DNA from: Bacillota bacterium
GTDB lineage: Bacteria > Bacillota > Clostridia > Peptostreptococcales > Acidaminobacteraceae
Direction: 5' to 3'
DNA: 64,000 nucleotides
Assembly: GCA_020161295.1 (NCBI GenBank)
Contig: JAIUOA010000011.1
Span: 1 to 64,000, forward strand
Shown: in pieces, positions 16,536 to 25,844 of the stretch
How positions within the stretch are numbered: position 1 is the first letter of the stretch
Layout of the letters: every line of letters starts with the position of its first letter
The notes under the pieces: generated by a model
What the model saw: only the letters and a program-made list of their open reading frames with translations
Databases searched by the model: none
Told to the model about the DNA's origin: nothing
Position numbers and translations under genes: made by a program

Positions 16536-17025
16536 ACACACTTTTTGGACCTTTGAAGTGAAACCTGATTTTTCAAGAGAAAAACATCTTGTGAGTCGAA
16601 TGAGCGTTTCAGCTGGTGTATACCTGGACGTAGGGTACACAAAGCAATTTATAGATGAAAACGAATAATATAGTCAAGATATTTAGGGATGCTTATAAAA
16701 TGAGTGTCCCTTTTTCTATGTAAATTAAGGAAGAGTGAAAATGGCAGAGATTATCAGAATTTTTTAAAAATTGTTAAAACTTAATATGAATTCAAAATGA
16801 GATTTTATCTCCGAAAATCATGAGGATTAGTTCTTTTAAACTTAAATTTGGAGACTTCAAACAAACCGGATTAATTTAGAAATATTCCGGTTTGTTTGAA
16901 TCTGGAGAAGCTATGAATTACTTGATTTTCTCCTCGTTCACGATATTTGAAGCATATATTCAAATGGATTTTTGATGAATGTGAAATTTATTTGTATTCT
17001 TCATAAAATCCACACAGATACATGC
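16536..17025 (+). other. Gene-poor stretch: unrecognised ORF tail and a large hairpin
   Basis: About 500 bases without an intact gene. From 16552 to 16668 one plus-strand frame encodes a plausible protein tail (FEVKPDFSREKHLVSRMSVS, ending KQFIDENE then stop) with no start; the family is not recognised. A perfect 15-bp inverted repeat TTCAAACAAACCGGA (16856-16870) / TCCGGTTTGTTTGAA (16886-16900) encloses a 15-base loop and is not followed by a T run, so it is not a normal terminator. The rest is AT-rich with nothing identified. Confidence 0.45.
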
Positions 17026-17059
17026 GATAATAAAAACATAAAATACCCCCTAGGGGTAT
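17026..17059 (+). promoter_or_regulatory. copA promoter -10 with CsoR-type operator
   Basis: TGC-GATAAT (extended -10, hexamer 17026-17031) is followed by ATACCCCCTAGGGGTAT (17043-17059), a perfect palindrome identical in form to the GC-rich CsoR operator known from copper-responsive promoters. It covers the expected transcription start, so Cu(I)-free CsoR would block transcription. No csoR gene is visible in this window, so the repressor must act from elsewhere. Confidence 0.8.
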
Positions 17060-17085
17060 AAATGCTAGAGCGATTGGAGTGAATA

Positions 17086-19626
17086 ATGATGAATTCTGTA
17101 CAGTTAAAAATAGGTGGTATGACTTGCTCTGCATGTGCTAAAGCCATAGAACGAGCAGTCGGAAAATTGCCGAGTGCTAAAGATGTTTCAGTAAATTATG
17201 CAACTGAGAAATTAAGTGTGTCATATGATGAACAGAAATTAGCACTAGATGAGGTCAAAAAAGCAGTTATAAAAGCAGGTTATGAAGTGATTGAAGCGGA
17301 GACAGGGAAAGAAATCACCATACCAATAGGTGGCATGACATGTTCTGCGTGTGCGGTAGCCATTGAAAAAGCAACGGGAAAACTACCGGGTGTTGAAATT
17401 GCTTCCGTAAATTTTGCGACAGAAAAGCTTAAAATCAAGTACGATTCAAGTAAACTGAGAATTTCAGAAATAAAACAAGCAATCGTTAAAGCGGGGTATC
17501 AACCTCTAGAAATCGATAACACACAGCAAGTTGATGGCGACAAACTTCGTAAAGAAAAAGAAATCAAAGTTTTGTGGAGAAAGTTTATCGTTTCGCTCAT
17601 ATTTTCTGTACCGCTTCTCTACATTGCAATGGGTGGCATGCTAGGTTGGCCGCTTCCTTCATTTTTAGATCCTATGCATTACCCATTCCAATATGCTTTG
17701 GTAGAATTAGTTCTTACCATCCCAATTGTCATTGCAGGTTATCGCTTTTATACAGTTGGATTCAAAGCTATATGGCGAAGACAACCCAATATGGATTCGC
17801 TAATCGCAATGGGGACTTCGGCAGCAGTTTTATATAGTGTTTATTCAACTTACAGAATTTCGCAGGGCGATTTTCATTTTGTTGAAGATCTTTATTTCGA
17901 AACAGCTGGCGTCATCATTACGCTGATTTTACTTGGAAAGGCTCTAGAGGCAGTTTCTAAAGGCCGTACTTCAGAGGCCATCAAAAAACTGATGGGTTTA
18001 GCACCGAAAACAGCGATAGTCCTTCAAGGGGATCAAGAGATTGAGATACCAATAGAGGAAGTCGAAGTAGGTGATATCATCATTGTAAAACCTGGTTCCA
18101 AAATACCTGTGGATGGAGAAATTGTTGAAGGCCATACTTCGGTAGACGAGTCCATGCTTACAGGTGAAAGCATGCCTGTTGAAAAATTTAAAGGTGATAA
18201 AGTCATCGGTGCAAGTATCAATAAAAACGGTTCCATTAGATTTAGAGCGACACGTGTTGGAAGTGATACCGCATTAGCTCAGATTATCAAGCTTGTAGAA
18301 GATGCTCAAGGCTCAAAAGCACCAATTGCACATTTAGCGGATGTCGTTTCTGGATATTTTGTACCTGTTGTATTTGTCATAGCAACCTTGTCAGCATTGC
18401 TTTGGTATCTAAGCGGTGAGTCAGAAGTATTTTCTCTTACAATATTTATTGCGGTACTCGTTATAGCATGTCCATGCGCACTTGGTCTTGCAACACCGAC
18501 GGCTATTATGGTCGGAACTGGCAAAGGCGCAGAAAATGGGGTTCTCATTAAAGGTGGCGAGGCTCTAGAAATCGCTCATAAAATAAAGACTATTGTGTTT
18601 GACAAAACTGGAACAATAACGGAAGGTAAACCTCAAGTCACTGATATCATTGTTTCAGATAGCCTAGACAGTAACGAACTTTTAAGACTCGCTGCATCTG
18701 CAGAAAAAGGCTCTGAACATCCACTCGGGGATGCAATTGTAAAAGGTGCTGAAAAATTAAATCTTTCATTATACAAAGTAGATCAATTCCAAGCAATACC
18801 TGGACACGGCATTCAAGTGACAATCAACGGACAGATGCTCTATTTGGGAAATAAGAAACTTATGAACGAAAAAGGCATTGACTTAAGTGGTTACACAGAT
18901 CATGCAGATCGATTGGCAGAAGAGGGTAAGACGCCAATGTATGTTTCCATAGACTCAAAACTTAAAGGTCTAATTGCGGTTGCAGACGTGGTAAAACCAT
19001 CGAGTTTAGCAGCAATCAAGACATTGCATAAAATGGGTATAGAAGTGGCCATGATAACAGGTGACAACCGTAAAACGGCTGAAGCGATAGCTAAGCAAGT
19101 GGGCATTGACCGCGTTCTTGCAGAAGTCCTTCCACAGGACAAAGCCAACGAAGTTAAAAAGCTTCAAGCAGAAGGCAAAAAAGTCGCAATGGTTGGTGAT
19201 GGCATCAATGATGCACCTGCACTTGCACAAGCAGATATTGGTATTGCCATTGGTAGTGGAACAGATGTTGCGATGGAATCAGCTGATATCGTCTTAATGC
19301 GAAGTGATCTTATGGATGTTCCAACGGCGCTTCAGTTGAGCAAAAGTACGATTCGAAATATAAAGCAGAATCTCTTCTGGGCTTTTGCCTACAACGTAGC
19401 AGGTATCCCTGTCGCCGCAGGTCTTCTTTACGCATTTGGTGGACCTAAACTCAATCCAGTTATTGCAGCTGCAGCAATGTCTTTAAGCTCGGTTTCGGTA
19501 TTAACCAATGCACTAAGACTTAAGAAATTTAAACCGTTTACAAAAGAAGAAGATAAAAGTTTTCAAAGTGTAAATGTTCAGGTTTATGAATCGATCAAAA
19601 TTCTTACTGTAAAAGAAGCTATTTAA
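17086..19626 (+). CDS. copA: Copper-exporting P1B-type ATPase CopA
   Basis: 846 residues. Two N-terminal HMA domains with GGMTCSAC (C14/C17 and C86/C89), eight membrane segments, the Cu(I) site CPC in [21 protein letters not shown], phosphorylation site [25 protein letters not shown], and [20 protein letters not shown]. The [10 protein letters not shown] context and C-terminal helices with YN and MSLSSVSV mark the Cu(I) subgroup. It extrudes Cu(I) from the cytosol, fed by CopZ. It has an unusual extra C-terminal tail of about 30 residues after LKKFKPF. The start is ATGATG at 17086 with GGAGTG upstream; 17089 is also possible. It is controlled by the CsoR-type operator. Confidence 0.95.
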   Translation: MMNSVQLKIGGMTCSACAKAIERAVGKLPSAKDVSVNYATEKLSVSYDEQKLALDEVKKAVIKAGYEVIEAETGKEITIPIGGMTCSACAVAIEKATGKLPGVEIASVNFATEKLKIKYDSSKLRISEIKQAIVKAGYQPLEIDNTQQVDGDKLRKEKEIKVLWRKFIVSLIFSVPLLYIAMGGMLGWPLPSFLDPMHYPFQYALVELVLTIPIVIAGYRFYTVGFKAIWRRQPNMDSLIAMGTSAAVLYSVYSTYRISQGDFHFVEDLYFETAGVIITLILLGKALEAVSKGRTSEAIKKLMGLAPKTAIVLQGDQEIEIPIEEVEVGDIIIVKPGSKIPVDGEIVEGHTSVDESMLTGESMPVEKFKGDKVIGASINKNGSIRFRATRVGSDTALAQIIKLVEDAQGSKAPIAHLADVVSGYFVPVVFVIATLSALLWYLSGESEVFSLTIFIAVLVIACPCALGLATPTAIMVGTGKGAENGVLIKGGEALEIAHKIKTIVFDKTGTITEGKPQVTDIIVSDSLDSNELLRLAASAEKGSEHPLGDAIVKGAEKLNLSLYKVDQFQAIPGHGIQVTINGQMLYLGNKKLMNEKGIDLSGYTDHADRLAEEGKTPMYVSIDSKLKGLIAVADVVKPSSLAAIKTLHKMGIEVAMITGDNRKTAEAIAKQVGIDRVLAEVLPQDKANEVKKLQAEGKKVAMVGDGINDAPALAQADIGIAIGSGTDVAMESADIVLMRSDLMDVPTALQLSKSTIRNIKQNLFWAFAYNVAGIPVAAGLLYAFGGPKLNPVIAAAAMSLSSVSVLTNALRLKKFKPFTKEEDKSFQSVNVQVYESIKILTVKEAI

Positions 19627-19695
19627 GTGAAGTGAGGAAGTTGCGCAATGTTGCAATTTTCATAAGAAACTAATAAAAAAGAAAGAGGTAAATGT

Positions 19696-19905
19696 ATGAA
19701 AAAAGAGATTTTAATAACTGGGATGACTTGTGGTCATTGTGTAAAAAGAGTAGAAAATGCATTACTTGAAATTGATGGTGTTCATTCAGTTGTAGTTAGT
19801 CTCCAAGAAAAAAGAGCAACGATTGAAGCAGATGACAAGATTGAGGATCAACTTTTAAAAGACGCAATCGAGGATGTTGGATATACTGTTGAAGCAATCC
19901 AATAA
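19696..19905 (+). CDS. copZ: Copper chaperone CopZ (single HMA domain)
   Basis: 69 residues, a single ferredoxin-like HMA fold with the Cu(I)-binding motif GMTCGHC (C12, C15). It shuttles Cu(I) to CopA and to the regulator. It lies 69 bases after copA with its own RBS (AGAGG), most likely on the copA transcript, and is closed off by a strong terminator. MTCGHC with a His between the cysteines is typical of CopZ. Confidence 0.93.
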   Translation: MKKEILITGMTCGHCVKRVENALLEIDGVHSVVVSLQEKRATIEADDKIEDQLLKDAIEDVGYTVEAIQ

Positions 19906-19928
19906 TTACGCAAAATTAAAAACATAAT

Positions 19929-19976
19929 ATACTGACCCTCTTTCAATGTAGTTTTGAAGGAGGGTCAGTATTGTTT
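19929..19976 (+). terminator. Rho-independent terminator after copZ
   Basis: 18-bp near-perfect stem (19929-19946 with 19954-19971, one G-U pair) containing TACTGACCCTC and GAGGGTCAGTA, followed by TGTTT. The long symmetric stem can work in both directions. Confidence 0.8.
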
Positions 19977-20066
19977 CACAAATTGCTAATGTTTTGCAAT
20001 GCTATTAATGGGTACAACCTTTACAAGACTGTCATTTAAATCAATTATTGAAAAGGAGTGATTAAA

Positions 20067-22181
20067 TTGAGCGAAAACAATATGCATAAAGGTCATAATC
20101 AAGAAGATCATAATATGAAAGAGCATAATCACAGTAATCATGAACACGATAAAAGCCTTCAAGAAAATAAAGATGATCATAGTCAACATGATGATCATAG
20201 TCAACACGATCAAAACAAACATGGCGAGAGCCATCATGACCATCATGCAATGATGGTTGAGGATTTTAAGAAAAGATTCATTATTTCATTATTTATTATG
20301 GTACCCATTCTTTTACTTTCACCGATGATCCAAATGTTTCTAGGTGTAGATTGGCGTTTTACGGGGGACTCGTATTTATTGTTTGTCTTGTCAACCATTC
20401 TGTTTATTTATGGTGGTAAACCCTTTTTAAAAGGCGCTGTTGATGAATTGAAAAGTAAAAACCCCGGAATGATGACACTGATTGCCTTTGCAATTTCCGT
20501 TGCGTACAGCTATAGTGCAATTGCTGTTTTCACGAAGATAGGGAGTGACTTTTTCTGGGAACTCGCAACACTGATTGTCATCATGCTATTGGGACACTGG
20601 ATCGAAATGAAATCGGTTTTAGGCGCCTCTAGGGCACTTGACGAATTACTTAAGTTAATGCCAGAAGAAGCGCATCTCATAGATGAAAATGGCAACCAAA
20701 AAGATGTGCCTGTAAGTAGCTTGAAAACAGGAGATGCTATTTTGGTCAAGCCGGGTGAAAAAATACCGATTGATGGTGATGTATTTGATGGAAATTCTGA
20801 AGTGAATGAGTCGATGATTACTGGTGAGTCGGTTCCAGTCGCCAAAGCAAGTGGTGACGAAGTGATTGGTGGTTCAATAAATGGTGAAGGTGTTCTCAAA
20901 TTTAAAGTGAGTAAAGTTGGTGATGCAACTTTTTTATCACAAGTTGTTCGTTTGGTAAGAGAAGCCCAGGAATCAAAATCACAGACACAAAGATTGGCGG
21001 ATTTGGCTGCTAAATGGTTGTTTTATATTGCAATTGTAGCTGGAACGATCACGTTTTCATCATGGATGGTGTTGGGTAAAGGCGTGGCTTTTGCTATTGA
21101 AAGAGCAGTCACCGTCATAATTATTTCTTGTCCTCATGCGCTTGGTTTAGCTACGCCACTGGTTACGGCCGTTTCCACAAGCATCGGTGCTAAGAATGGC
21201 TTGTTGATTAGAAACAGGAATGCTTTTGAGAATGCTAGAAAAGTGAATTCAGTGGTGTTCGATAAAACCGGAACATTAACAGAAGGCGCATTTGGAATTA
21301 CTGATATTAGAGCAATTGATAAAACGGAGGACGAATTACTAGCTATTGCCTATTCAGTTGAGTCCAACTCGGAGCACCCAATTGCCAAAGGGATTGTAAA
21401 TGAGGGAAAACAAAGAAATCTAAAGCAGTTTGAAGTAAGTGACTATCTCAATTTGCCTGGTAAAGGTTTGCAGGCAACAGTCAATAATAAAAAGGTCATG
21501 GTTGTAAGTCCGGGTTATATGAAGCTTCAGAAGCATGATTTTAATTTTGAACATTACGAAGAATTGGCAGAGCAAGGTAAGACGGTGGTTTTTGTTCTTG
21601 AAGATGACAAATTAATCGGCTATATAGCCCTTTCTGATATCATAAGAGATACTGCTAAGGAAGCAATCAACACATTGAAAGAGATGCATATCGAATCCAT
21701 CATGTTGACGGGTGACAACCATAAAGTCGCGTCATATGTAGGTAAGATTTTAAGTATTGATACTGTGATTGCAGAAGTGTTGCCTCAAGAAAAATCGGAT
21801 AAAATAGATGACCTTATTAAACAAGGTAAAAAAGTGGCTATGACTGGCGACGGCGTCAATGATGCACCTTCCTTGGCGAAAGCGGATCTTGGCATTGCCA
21901 TTGGTGCAGGGACAGATGTTGCCATTGAAACAGCAGATATTATTCTAGTCAAGAGCAATCCATTAGATGTCGTCAATATTATTAAACTCTCAAAAGCGAC
22001 TTATAAAAAAATGATACAAAATTTAATATGGGCAACTGGATATAACTTAATTGCACTTCCACTAGCTGCTGGTGTTCTCTATAATCAAGGGATCCTAATT
22101 AGTCCGGCATTAGGCGCCGTTTTTATGTCGTTAAGCACAGTTATTGTGGCTATTAATGCGAAGTTTTTAAAAATCGATTAA
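20067..22181 (+). CDS. copB: CPH-type copper P1B-ATPase (CopB-like) with His-rich N-terminus
   Basis: About 704 residues. Instead of HMA domains the N-terminus is a His/Asp-rich metal-binding stretch (about 25 His in the first 70 residues, with repeats of DDHSQHD). The membrane metal site is CPH in IISCPHALGLATPLV, which defines the CopB subgroup associated with Cu(II)/Cu(I) or Ag export. DKTGTLT and TGDNHKVASYVGK follow, then GDGVNDAPSLAKAD. The TTG at 20067 is preferred to the GTG at 20058 because AAAAGGAG lies eight bases before it and would overlap the GTG. It follows the copAZ unit and precedes the multicopper oxidase. Confidence 0.93.
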   Translation: MSENNMHKGHNQEDHNMKEHNHSNHEHDKSLQENKDDHSQHDDHSQHDQNKHGESHHDHHAMMVEDFKKRFIISLFIMVPILLLSPMIQMFLGVDWRFTGDSYLLFVLSTILFIYGGKPFLKGAVDELKSKNPGMMTLIAFAISVAYSYSAIAVFTKIGSDFFWELATLIVIMLLGHWIEMKSVLGASRALDELLKLMPEEAHLIDENGNQKDVPVSSLKTGDAILVKPGEKIPIDGDVFDGNSEVNESMITGESVPVAKASGDEVIGGSINGEGVLKFKVSKVGDATFLSQVVRLVREAQESKSQTQRLADLAAKWLFYIAIVAGTITFSSWMVLGKGVAFAIERAVTVIIISCPHALGLATPLVTAVSTSIGAKNGLLIRNRNAFENARKVNSVVFDKTGTLTEGAFGITDIRAIDKTEDELLAIAYSVESNSEHPIAKGIVNEGKQRNLKQFEVSDYLNLPGKGLQATVNNKKVMVVSPGYMKLQKHDFNFEHYEELAEQGKTVVFVLEDDKLIGYIALSDIIRDTAKEAINTLKEMHIESIMLTGDNHKVASYVGKILSIDTVIAEVLPQEKSDKIDDLIKQGKKVAMTGDGVNDAPSLAKADLGIAIGAGTDVAIETADIILVKSNPLDVVNIIKLSKATYKKMIQNLIWATGYNLIALPLAAGVLYNQGILISPALGAVFMSLSTVIVAINAKFLKID

Positions 22182-22250
22182 ACCGACTGTTTAGAAAGTT
22201 GTATATTCTCATTATTAATTTGATTTCGATTTTTAATGGAGGTGAAGGTT

Positions 22251-23684
22251 ATGAGATTGAGATGGGGATTATTTGTCGTTGTGATCGCTCTGATTATTTT
22301 AAGCGGAATTTATGTGTACATGAATAACCAATCATTTGAAATGCCAATACAATCACCTCCGCAAAAACAATCGGAGGAAAGCAATACTGGCTTGTTGCCA
22401 ATACCGCAGCTACTTGTTGACTCTAATCCAGAGGAACTGGTAGCAGATTATTATTTAAGCGCTCAGAATGGCCTTTCAAATTTTATAGAAGGCAAGCAGA
22501 CACCTACTTTGGGGTATAATGGTAATTATCTTGGACCAGTCATCAAAGTCAGCAATGGTGAAGAAGTGCGCATGCACGTTAAAAATGAGTTAGATATGGC
22601 AACATCAGTCCATTGGCACGGACTCGTTGTTCCTGGCACTTCTGATGGCGGCCCTCATCAACTGATTCAACCCCAATCCATTTGGGAACCGAGTTTCACG
22701 ATAAACCAACCCGCATCGACGCTGTGGTTTCATCCTCATGTGATGGGGACGACAGCAATTCAGGTATACTATGGTTTGGCAGGAATGATCATCGTTGAAG
22801 ACGAAAACTCAAAAGAATTAAACCTTCCTGATGACTATGGCATCAATGATATTCCTTTGATCATTCAAGATAGAAATTTTAATACAGATGGATCCTTTGT
22901 CTATCTTGATAACATGATGGATGGCGCTGTTGGCAATTATGTACTCGTCAATGGTGCAGTCACGCCAGATTTAGTTGTTCAACAAGTAAAAATGAGATTT
23001 AGGGTTTTAAACGGTGCCAATGCAAGAAATTTTAATTTAAGACTTGATGATAATAATGCTTTTTATCAGATCGCCTCTGACGGCGGATTGATTGAAGCGC
23101 CACTATTGGTTGAGAACTTGTTTATTACTCCGGGAGAGCGTGCTGAAATCGTAATTGATTTTTCTAAATACGACAAAGGAGATGTTGTCAAACTATTAAA
23201 CGACAATGAACTTGTCATGACACTCCTCATAGGTGATGATTCAGAGGATCTAACTGAGATTCCTGATTCATTGGCAGTGATCGAAAAAATGGATGAAAAT
23301 TTAGCAACAGGTGTAAAAACTATCGTTCTGGATGGCATGGGCCACATGGTAAGTATGAATGGAAGAAAATTTGATATCAACCGAGTGGATGATAATGTGA
23401 CACTAGGAGATATCGAAATTTGGGAACTCTCTACTACTAGCGGCATGATGATGGGAAGTCCTGGACATCCATTTCATATTCATGGCACTCAGTTTCAAGT
23501 ACTCAGTAGAGACGGCAGTCCGCCCTATCTCAATGAACGGGGCTGGAAAGACACGGTCTATGTAAGGGCAAATGAGACTGTCAGGATTATCGTGAAATTC
23601 GATTATGAAGGCCTATATATGTACCATTGTCATATACTAGAACATGAAGAAGCTGGCATGAGGGGGCAATTAGAAGTAAAATAA
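22251..23684 (+). CDS. Multicopper oxidase, membrane-anchored
   Basis: About 477 residues with an N-terminal membrane anchor or uncleaved signal (LRWGLFVVVIALIILSGIYV). All four copper-binding motifs are present: HWHGLVVPG, WFHPHVMG, HPFHIHGTQF and YHCHILEHEEAGM, giving type 1, 2 and 3 sites as in CueO/CotA. The axial ligand position after the last motif is Met. It probably oxidises Cu(I) to less toxic Cu(II) outside the membrane. That needs oxygen, notable next to a hydrogenase-like gene. ATG at 22251 with GGAGGTGA upstream is preferred over the ATG at 22236. Confidence 0.92.
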   Translation: MRLRWGLFVVVIALIILSGIYVYMNNQSFEMPIQSPPQKQSEESNTGLLPIPQLLVDSNPEELVADYYLSAQNGLSNFIEGKQTPTLGYNGNYLGPVIKVSNGEEVRMHVKNELDMATSVHWHGLVVPGTSDGGPHQLIQPQSIWEPSFTINQPASTLWFHPHVMGTTAIQVYYGLAGMIIVEDENSKELNLPDDYGINDIPLIIQDRNFNTDGSFVYLDNMMDGAVGNYVLVNGAVTPDLVVQQVKMRFRVLNGANARNFNLRLDDNNAFYQIASDGGLIEAPLLVENLFITPGERAEIVIDFSKYDKGDVVKLLNDNELVMTLLIGDDSEDLTEIPDSLAVIEKMDENLATGVKTIVLDGMGHMVSMNGRKFDINRVDDNVTLGDIEIWELSTTSGMMMGSPGHPFHIHGTQFQVLSRDGSPPYLNERGWKDTVYVRANETVRIIVKFDYEGLYMYHCHILEHEEAGMRGQLEVK

Positions 23685-23721
23685 ATTGAATCCTTTAAAA
23701 AAGCAATGATTGGAGTTTAAA

Positions 23722-25089
23722 ATGGATGACAAATATTTGAATTTTGATGAAAAACGAATGAGTATATTCAATGAGTTAGTAAAGAGATATTGGAATGGAA
23801 ATTTGAAGGATGTGGATGACCTAAATAAGCTGGCAGATTATATAAAGAATGAGTATGGCTTCAACGATTCTGATCTGCCGTTCATTAGGGATCACATTAG
23901 AATCGCCATGGGACAAGACCCTAAAGGTGATGAGGCATTCAAAGATGAATTAGACATTCTCAAAAGCTCAAATAGCGTTCTTCAACCAGTCGTTTCGAAA
24001 TTGGATGGTCCATGCAAGCAATGTAAAAATGAACACTGTGACTGTTGTGAAATAGGTAAGTATGAAACAGATGTGTATAGAAGATTAAATGAAAATATCA
24101 GTTGTGGATACGGTGTTTCAAAATGTGATTTTGGGGCTTTGGCTGACAAGATAGAATTTATGCCTATGATTGAATTATTAAGAGACAAAGTAACGCCTGT
24201 CTATGTCACTGTCGCGCCTGCTATTGTTGGACAATTTGGTGATGACATCAGTATGGGGCAGTTGAGAAGCGCTTTCAAATTATTGGGATTCAAAGATATG
24301 ATTGAAGTCGCTTTATTTGCGGATATTTTAACCATCAAGGAAGCCTATGAATTTAATCATCTAGTTAAAAGTGAAGAGGATTTCTTTTTAACGAGTTGTT
24401 GTTGTCCGATTTGGTTTAATATGATCAAAAAAATTTACCCAAATATTTATGACTACTTATCACCTTCGGTGTCTCCAATGATCGCGTCCGGAAGGATACT
24501 AAAAACCCTCTATGAAGGGGCTAAGGTTGTTTTTATTGCACCTTGTGTCGCTAAAAAGGCAGAAATCAAAGAGCCTGGATTAGAAGGTGCTATAGATTTT
24601 GTTATAAATTTTAGAGAACTCAAAGAGATTTTTGATGCTCTAAATATTAATCTACAGGAACTACAAGATGATGATAAAGACCAGGCTTCATTTGGAGGTC
24701 GGTTGTATGGCAGAACAGGTGGCGTAAGTTTTTCGGTCAAAACAGTTGTAAATAGGTTGGAACCAACTAGAGTCATAAAACTCAAAGCCCAGAAAGTGAA
24801 TGGCATTCAAGACTGTAAAAAAGTATTGGATGGACTCTACAGTAGAATAAAAGGTGATGCGAACTTTATTGAAGGCATGGGTTGTGTAGGTGGCTGTGTA
24901 GGCGGACCAAAGACAAATATTGATGTGGAAAAGGCAACAAAAAAGGTGAACGAATTTGGCGAAGATTCCTTTATACTAACACCTTTTGATAATTTAAATG
25001 TTATGAAGATTTTAGAGCAATTCAATGTTAAGTCATTTCAAGAGATCATGCATAATGATAATTTTGAGAAGATTTTATCTAGAAAATAA
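23722..25089 (+). CDS. [FeFe]-hydrogenase-like protein, non-canonical H-cluster motifs
   Basis: About 455 residues with the [FeFe]-hydrogenase large-subunit fold. L1 reads TSCCCPIW instead of TSCCPAW, L2 reads APCVAKK instead of MPCxxKK, and L3 reads EGMGCVGGCVGG. The four cysteines expected to hold the H-cluster are therefore present, but neighbours differ, as in the poorly studied group B/sensory-like enzymes. The N-terminus has a Cys cluster (PCKQCKNEHCDCC) and a degenerate ferredoxin site (SCGYGVSKCDFGALADK). No hydE/F/G maturases are in the window. Start ATG with GGAG six bases upstream. It may reduce or sense H2, or respond to redox stress; activity is unproven. Confidence 0.85.
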   Translation: MDDKYLNFDEKRMSIFNELVKRYWNGNLKDVDDLNKLADYIKNEYGFNDSDLPFIRDHIRIAMGQDPKGDEAFKDELDILKSSNSVLQPVVSKLDGPCKQCKNEHCDCCEIGKYETDVYRRLNENISCGYGVSKCDFGALADKIEFMPMIELLRDKVTPVYVTVAPAIVGQFGDDISMGQLRSAFKLLGFKDMIEVALFADILTIKEAYEFNHLVKSEEDFFLTSCCCPIWFNMIKKIYPNIYDYLSPSVSPMIASGRILKTLYEGAKVVFIAPCVAKKAEIKEPGLEGAIDFVINFRELKEIFDALNINLQELQDDDKDQASFGGRLYGRTGGVSFSVKTVVNRLEPTRVIKLKAQKVNGIQDCKKVLDGLYSRIKGDANFIEGMGCVGGCVGGPKTNIDVEKATKKVNEFGEDSFILTPFDNLNVMKILEQFNVKSFQEIMHNDNFEKILSRK

Positions 25090-25128
25090 ACTTGAAATGT
25101 GATCTGTTGTATAGCTCATTGCGTTTAT

Positions 25129-25146
25129 TTGGCATGAAATTTGCTT
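25129..25146 (+). promoter_or_regulatory. Sigma-54-type (-24/-12) promoter
   Basis: TTGGCATGAAATTTGCTT has the invariant GG (25131-25132) and GC (25143-25144) exactly 12 bases apart, matching the RpoN consensus TTGGCAC-N5-TTGCT closely. Transcription would begin near 25155, about 30 bases before the next start codon. No RpoN or enhancer-binding activator gene is seen nearby. Confidence 0.6.
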
Positions 25147-25183
25147 CAATATAAAGATAAATACAATGAGGGAGGCTAGTTTT

Positions 25184-25471
25184 ATGAATATTCGACGTGC
25201 GATATTATTACTCTTGGTAATTATACTAGGAATTATTTTAGCATATAACTATTGGATTATGAACTATATGGTTCAAAGTGGCGTAGGAATGGGAATGGGA
25301 ATGCATGGACGCATGTGGGGTTATGGGCAATTAGACTATAGGATAGATTTAAATTATATTTGGGTTTTACTAATATTGATCATAGGACTTCTAATTTTTG
25401 ATTTTGTTCAATCAACCAATATGAAACTCAAATGCAGTAAATGTGGTAAGGATGTTGAGGATGAAAGATGA
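25184..25471 (+). CDS. Small Met/Gly-rich membrane protein with interrupted zinc ribbon
   Basis: 95 residues to the first stop. Two transmembrane helices (AILLLLVIILGIILAYNYWI and YIWVLLILIIGLLIFDF) flank a loop GVGMGMGMHGRMWGYG that could bind Cu(I) through Met/His. The cytosolic C-terminus has the first half of a zinc ribbon, CSKCGKDVEDER, then UGA (25469-25471). The frame continues with KICPVCGTRINRNRG to a second UGA at 25517-25519, completing CxxC-x(n)-CxxC. The UGA stands where relatives of such ribbons have Trp. ATG at 25184 is used with GGGAGG upstream. The function is unknown; location suggests metal stress. Confidence 0.75.
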   Translation: MNIRRAILLLLVIILGIILAYNYWIMNYMVQSGVGMGMGMHGRMWGYGQLDYRIDLNYIWVLLILIIGLLIFDFVQSTNMKLKCSKCGKDVEDER

Positions 25472-25524
25472 AAAATCTGTCCAGTATGTGGAACGAGAAT
25501 AAATCGCAATAGGGGGTGAGTAAT

Positions 25525-25785
25525 ATGACTTTGTTTTTTTTAATTCTTATAACTTCAGCAATTTATGTCCTATTTATCTATCAGAATGATGCCAAGAATA
25601 AGAACACAAACAACACATCGGGAAAATGTCCCAATTGTGGAAGTGCTGTAGAAAGTCATTTTAATGTATGCCCAATTTGCAAAGAGACATTAAAAACACC
25701 TTGTCCAGCATGTGGAGAGAAGTTGTCTGTTAAATGGGAATATTGTCCCTTTTGTGAATGCAATTTAAAGAAGAACATTAAGTAA
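25525..25785 (+). CDS. Membrane-anchored double zinc-ribbon protein
   Basis: 86 residues: one N-terminal transmembrane helix (TLFFLILITSAIYVLFIY), a Lys/Asn linker, then paired zinc-ribbon knuckles CPNCGSAVE, CPICKETLK, CPACGEKLS and CPFCECNLK (eight cysteines, two zinc sites). Such proteins are common partners or structural adaptors with no known enzyme function. Its start overlaps the readthrough end of the preceding protein, and both share zinc-ribbon character, so they look like a coupled pair. RBS AGGGGGTGA. Confidence 0.8.
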   Translation: MTLFFLILITSAIYVLFIYQNDAKNKNTNNTSGKCPNCGSAVESHFNVCPICKETLKTPCPACGEKLSVKWEYCPFCECNLKKNIK

Positions 25786-25844
25786 AGAAATTGCATAATT
25801 TCAGTTGAGAGGAGTATACAAAGTGGGCAGATTATTCATAAAAT

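Noticed and set aside
20062..20250. Minus-strand open frames opposite the His-rich start of copB
   Set aside because: They are the antisense of CAT/GAT-rich codons and give repetitive Met/Ile or Asp/His strings; the plus-strand ATPase is clearly the gene.
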